Below, piece by piece: positions 8,065 to 8,490 of a DNA stretch of 8,490 nt (position 1 is the stretch's first letter; the number at the start of each line of letters is the position of its first letter). The stretch covers positions 1 to 8,490 of the forward strand of contig RFQK01000054.1 in assembly GCA_009925045.1 (NCBI GenBank), in the 5' to 3' direction. The notes under the pieces were generated by a model. It searched no databases. It was not told where the DNA came from and saw only the letters and a program-made list of their open reading frames with translations. This DNA comes from Methylococcaceae bacterium. GTDB lineage: Bacteria > Pseudomonadota > Gammaproteobacteria > Methylococcales > Methylomonadaceae. The position numbers and the translations under genes were made by a program.

Positions 8065-8490
8065 ATGCGCACCGGAATTGTGGGCTTAGGCGCCATGGGT
8101 GTCGGAATGGCGAGGAATCTGGCCAAAGCTGGCCAATTAGTCGCGGTTTATAACCGTACGCCCAGTAAAGCTGAACAACTTGGCAATGAACTCAATGTCA
8201 AGGCTTGCCAAAGTTTGGCGGAACTTGCCCAACAAACAGATTTAATCATCACCTGTGTTTCCGCAGATCAAGATGTAATCGACGTGATAAACGGACTGTT
8301 ACCTGGCTTGTCAGATGGTAACATCGTTGTCGACACCTCTACCGTCAGCAGCAACACGGCAATTCAGATCGCTAGCCTGTTAAGCCAACACGCTATCGGT
8401 TTTTTAGATGCACCAGTGTCTGGTGGACAAGCTGGTGCAGAAAACGGCCAATTAACTGTTATGATTGGTGGAGAAAATAAAGATTTTGAA
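8065..8490 (+). CDS. 3-hydroxyisobutyrate dehydrogenase-family NAD(P)-dependent oxidoreductase (3' end outside window)
   Basis: The frame is open from ATG 8065 to the window edge, 142 residues of an expected protein of about 290. The N-terminal Rossmann motif is GIVGLGAMGVGMARNL (4-19). VYNRTPSKAE (28-37) follows, where the Asn-Arg-Thr after the second strand suggests preference for NADP. VVDTSTVSS (88-96) and the family's substrate signature DAPVSGGQAGAENGQL (115-130) confirm beta-hydroxyacid dehydrogenase membership. The group includes 3-hydroxyisobutyrate dehydrogenase, tartronate semialdehyde reductase and succinic/glyoxylic semialdehyde reductases; the visible half does not settle the substrate. 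The catalytic lysine lies beyond the window. It begins one base after the speA stop, with only a weak GGAA-like site upstream, so translation is probably coupled to speA. Confidence 0.9.
   Translation, partial: MRTGIVGLGAMGVGMARNLAKAGQLVAVYNRTPSKAEQLGNELNVKACQSLAELAQQTDLIITCVSADQDVIDVINGLLPGLSDGNIVVDTSTVSSNTAIQIASLLSQHAIGFLDAPVSGGQAGAENGQLTVMIGGENKDFE

Overview
This window looks like a chromosomal segment of a Gram-negative gammaproteobacterium with moderate GC content (judged by eye, not computed). The evidence is an LPS heptose gene pair, ubiquinone synthesis (ubiA), an arsC-wrbA pair typical of Gammaproteobacteria, and divergent speE/speA polyamine genes. I cannot name a genus. There is no sign of phage, insertion sequences, CRISPR, tRNA or rRNA, and no non-coding gap longer than about 90 bases.

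Layout from left to right: (a) the 3' end of a DUF58 protein gene on the + strand, running head-on into wrbA on the - strand with overlapping stop codons. (b) A - strand pair, arsC then wrbA. (c) A + strand cluster starting at 1683: heptose-7-phosphate kinase, heptose-1-phosphate nucleotidyltransferase, ubiA, and a broken B12-binding-type radical SAM gene. (d) speE on the - strand, converging on the cluster and divergent from speA. (e) speA on the + strand, followed one base later by the start of a 3-hydroxyisobutyrate dehydrogenase-family gene that runs off the window. That last gene and the DUF58 gene are both cut by the window edges.

Functionally these are housekeeping modules. The two heptose enzymes make activated heptose for the LPS inner core. 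UbiA prenylates 4-hydroxybenzoate for ubiquinone. SpeA (arginine to agmatine) and SpeE (putrescine to spermidine) belong to one polyamine pathway and share a 60-80 bp divergent promoter region.

The unusual part is in the + strand cluster. The kinase and nucleotidyltransferase are normally one fused HldE protein in Gammaproteobacteria. Here they are two frames joined by an ATGA stop/start overlap, and the usual interdomain linker is shorter. About 1.5 kb further on, the radical SAM gene has lost roughly 60 codons of its N-terminal domain, also with a change of frame. Both breakpoints carry the same heptamer, GTGAACT. A third gene, speA, seems to lack about 20 residues of a variable region, in frame. 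These may be real deletions or assembly/consensus errors; raw reads would decide. I found no convincing new biological system.
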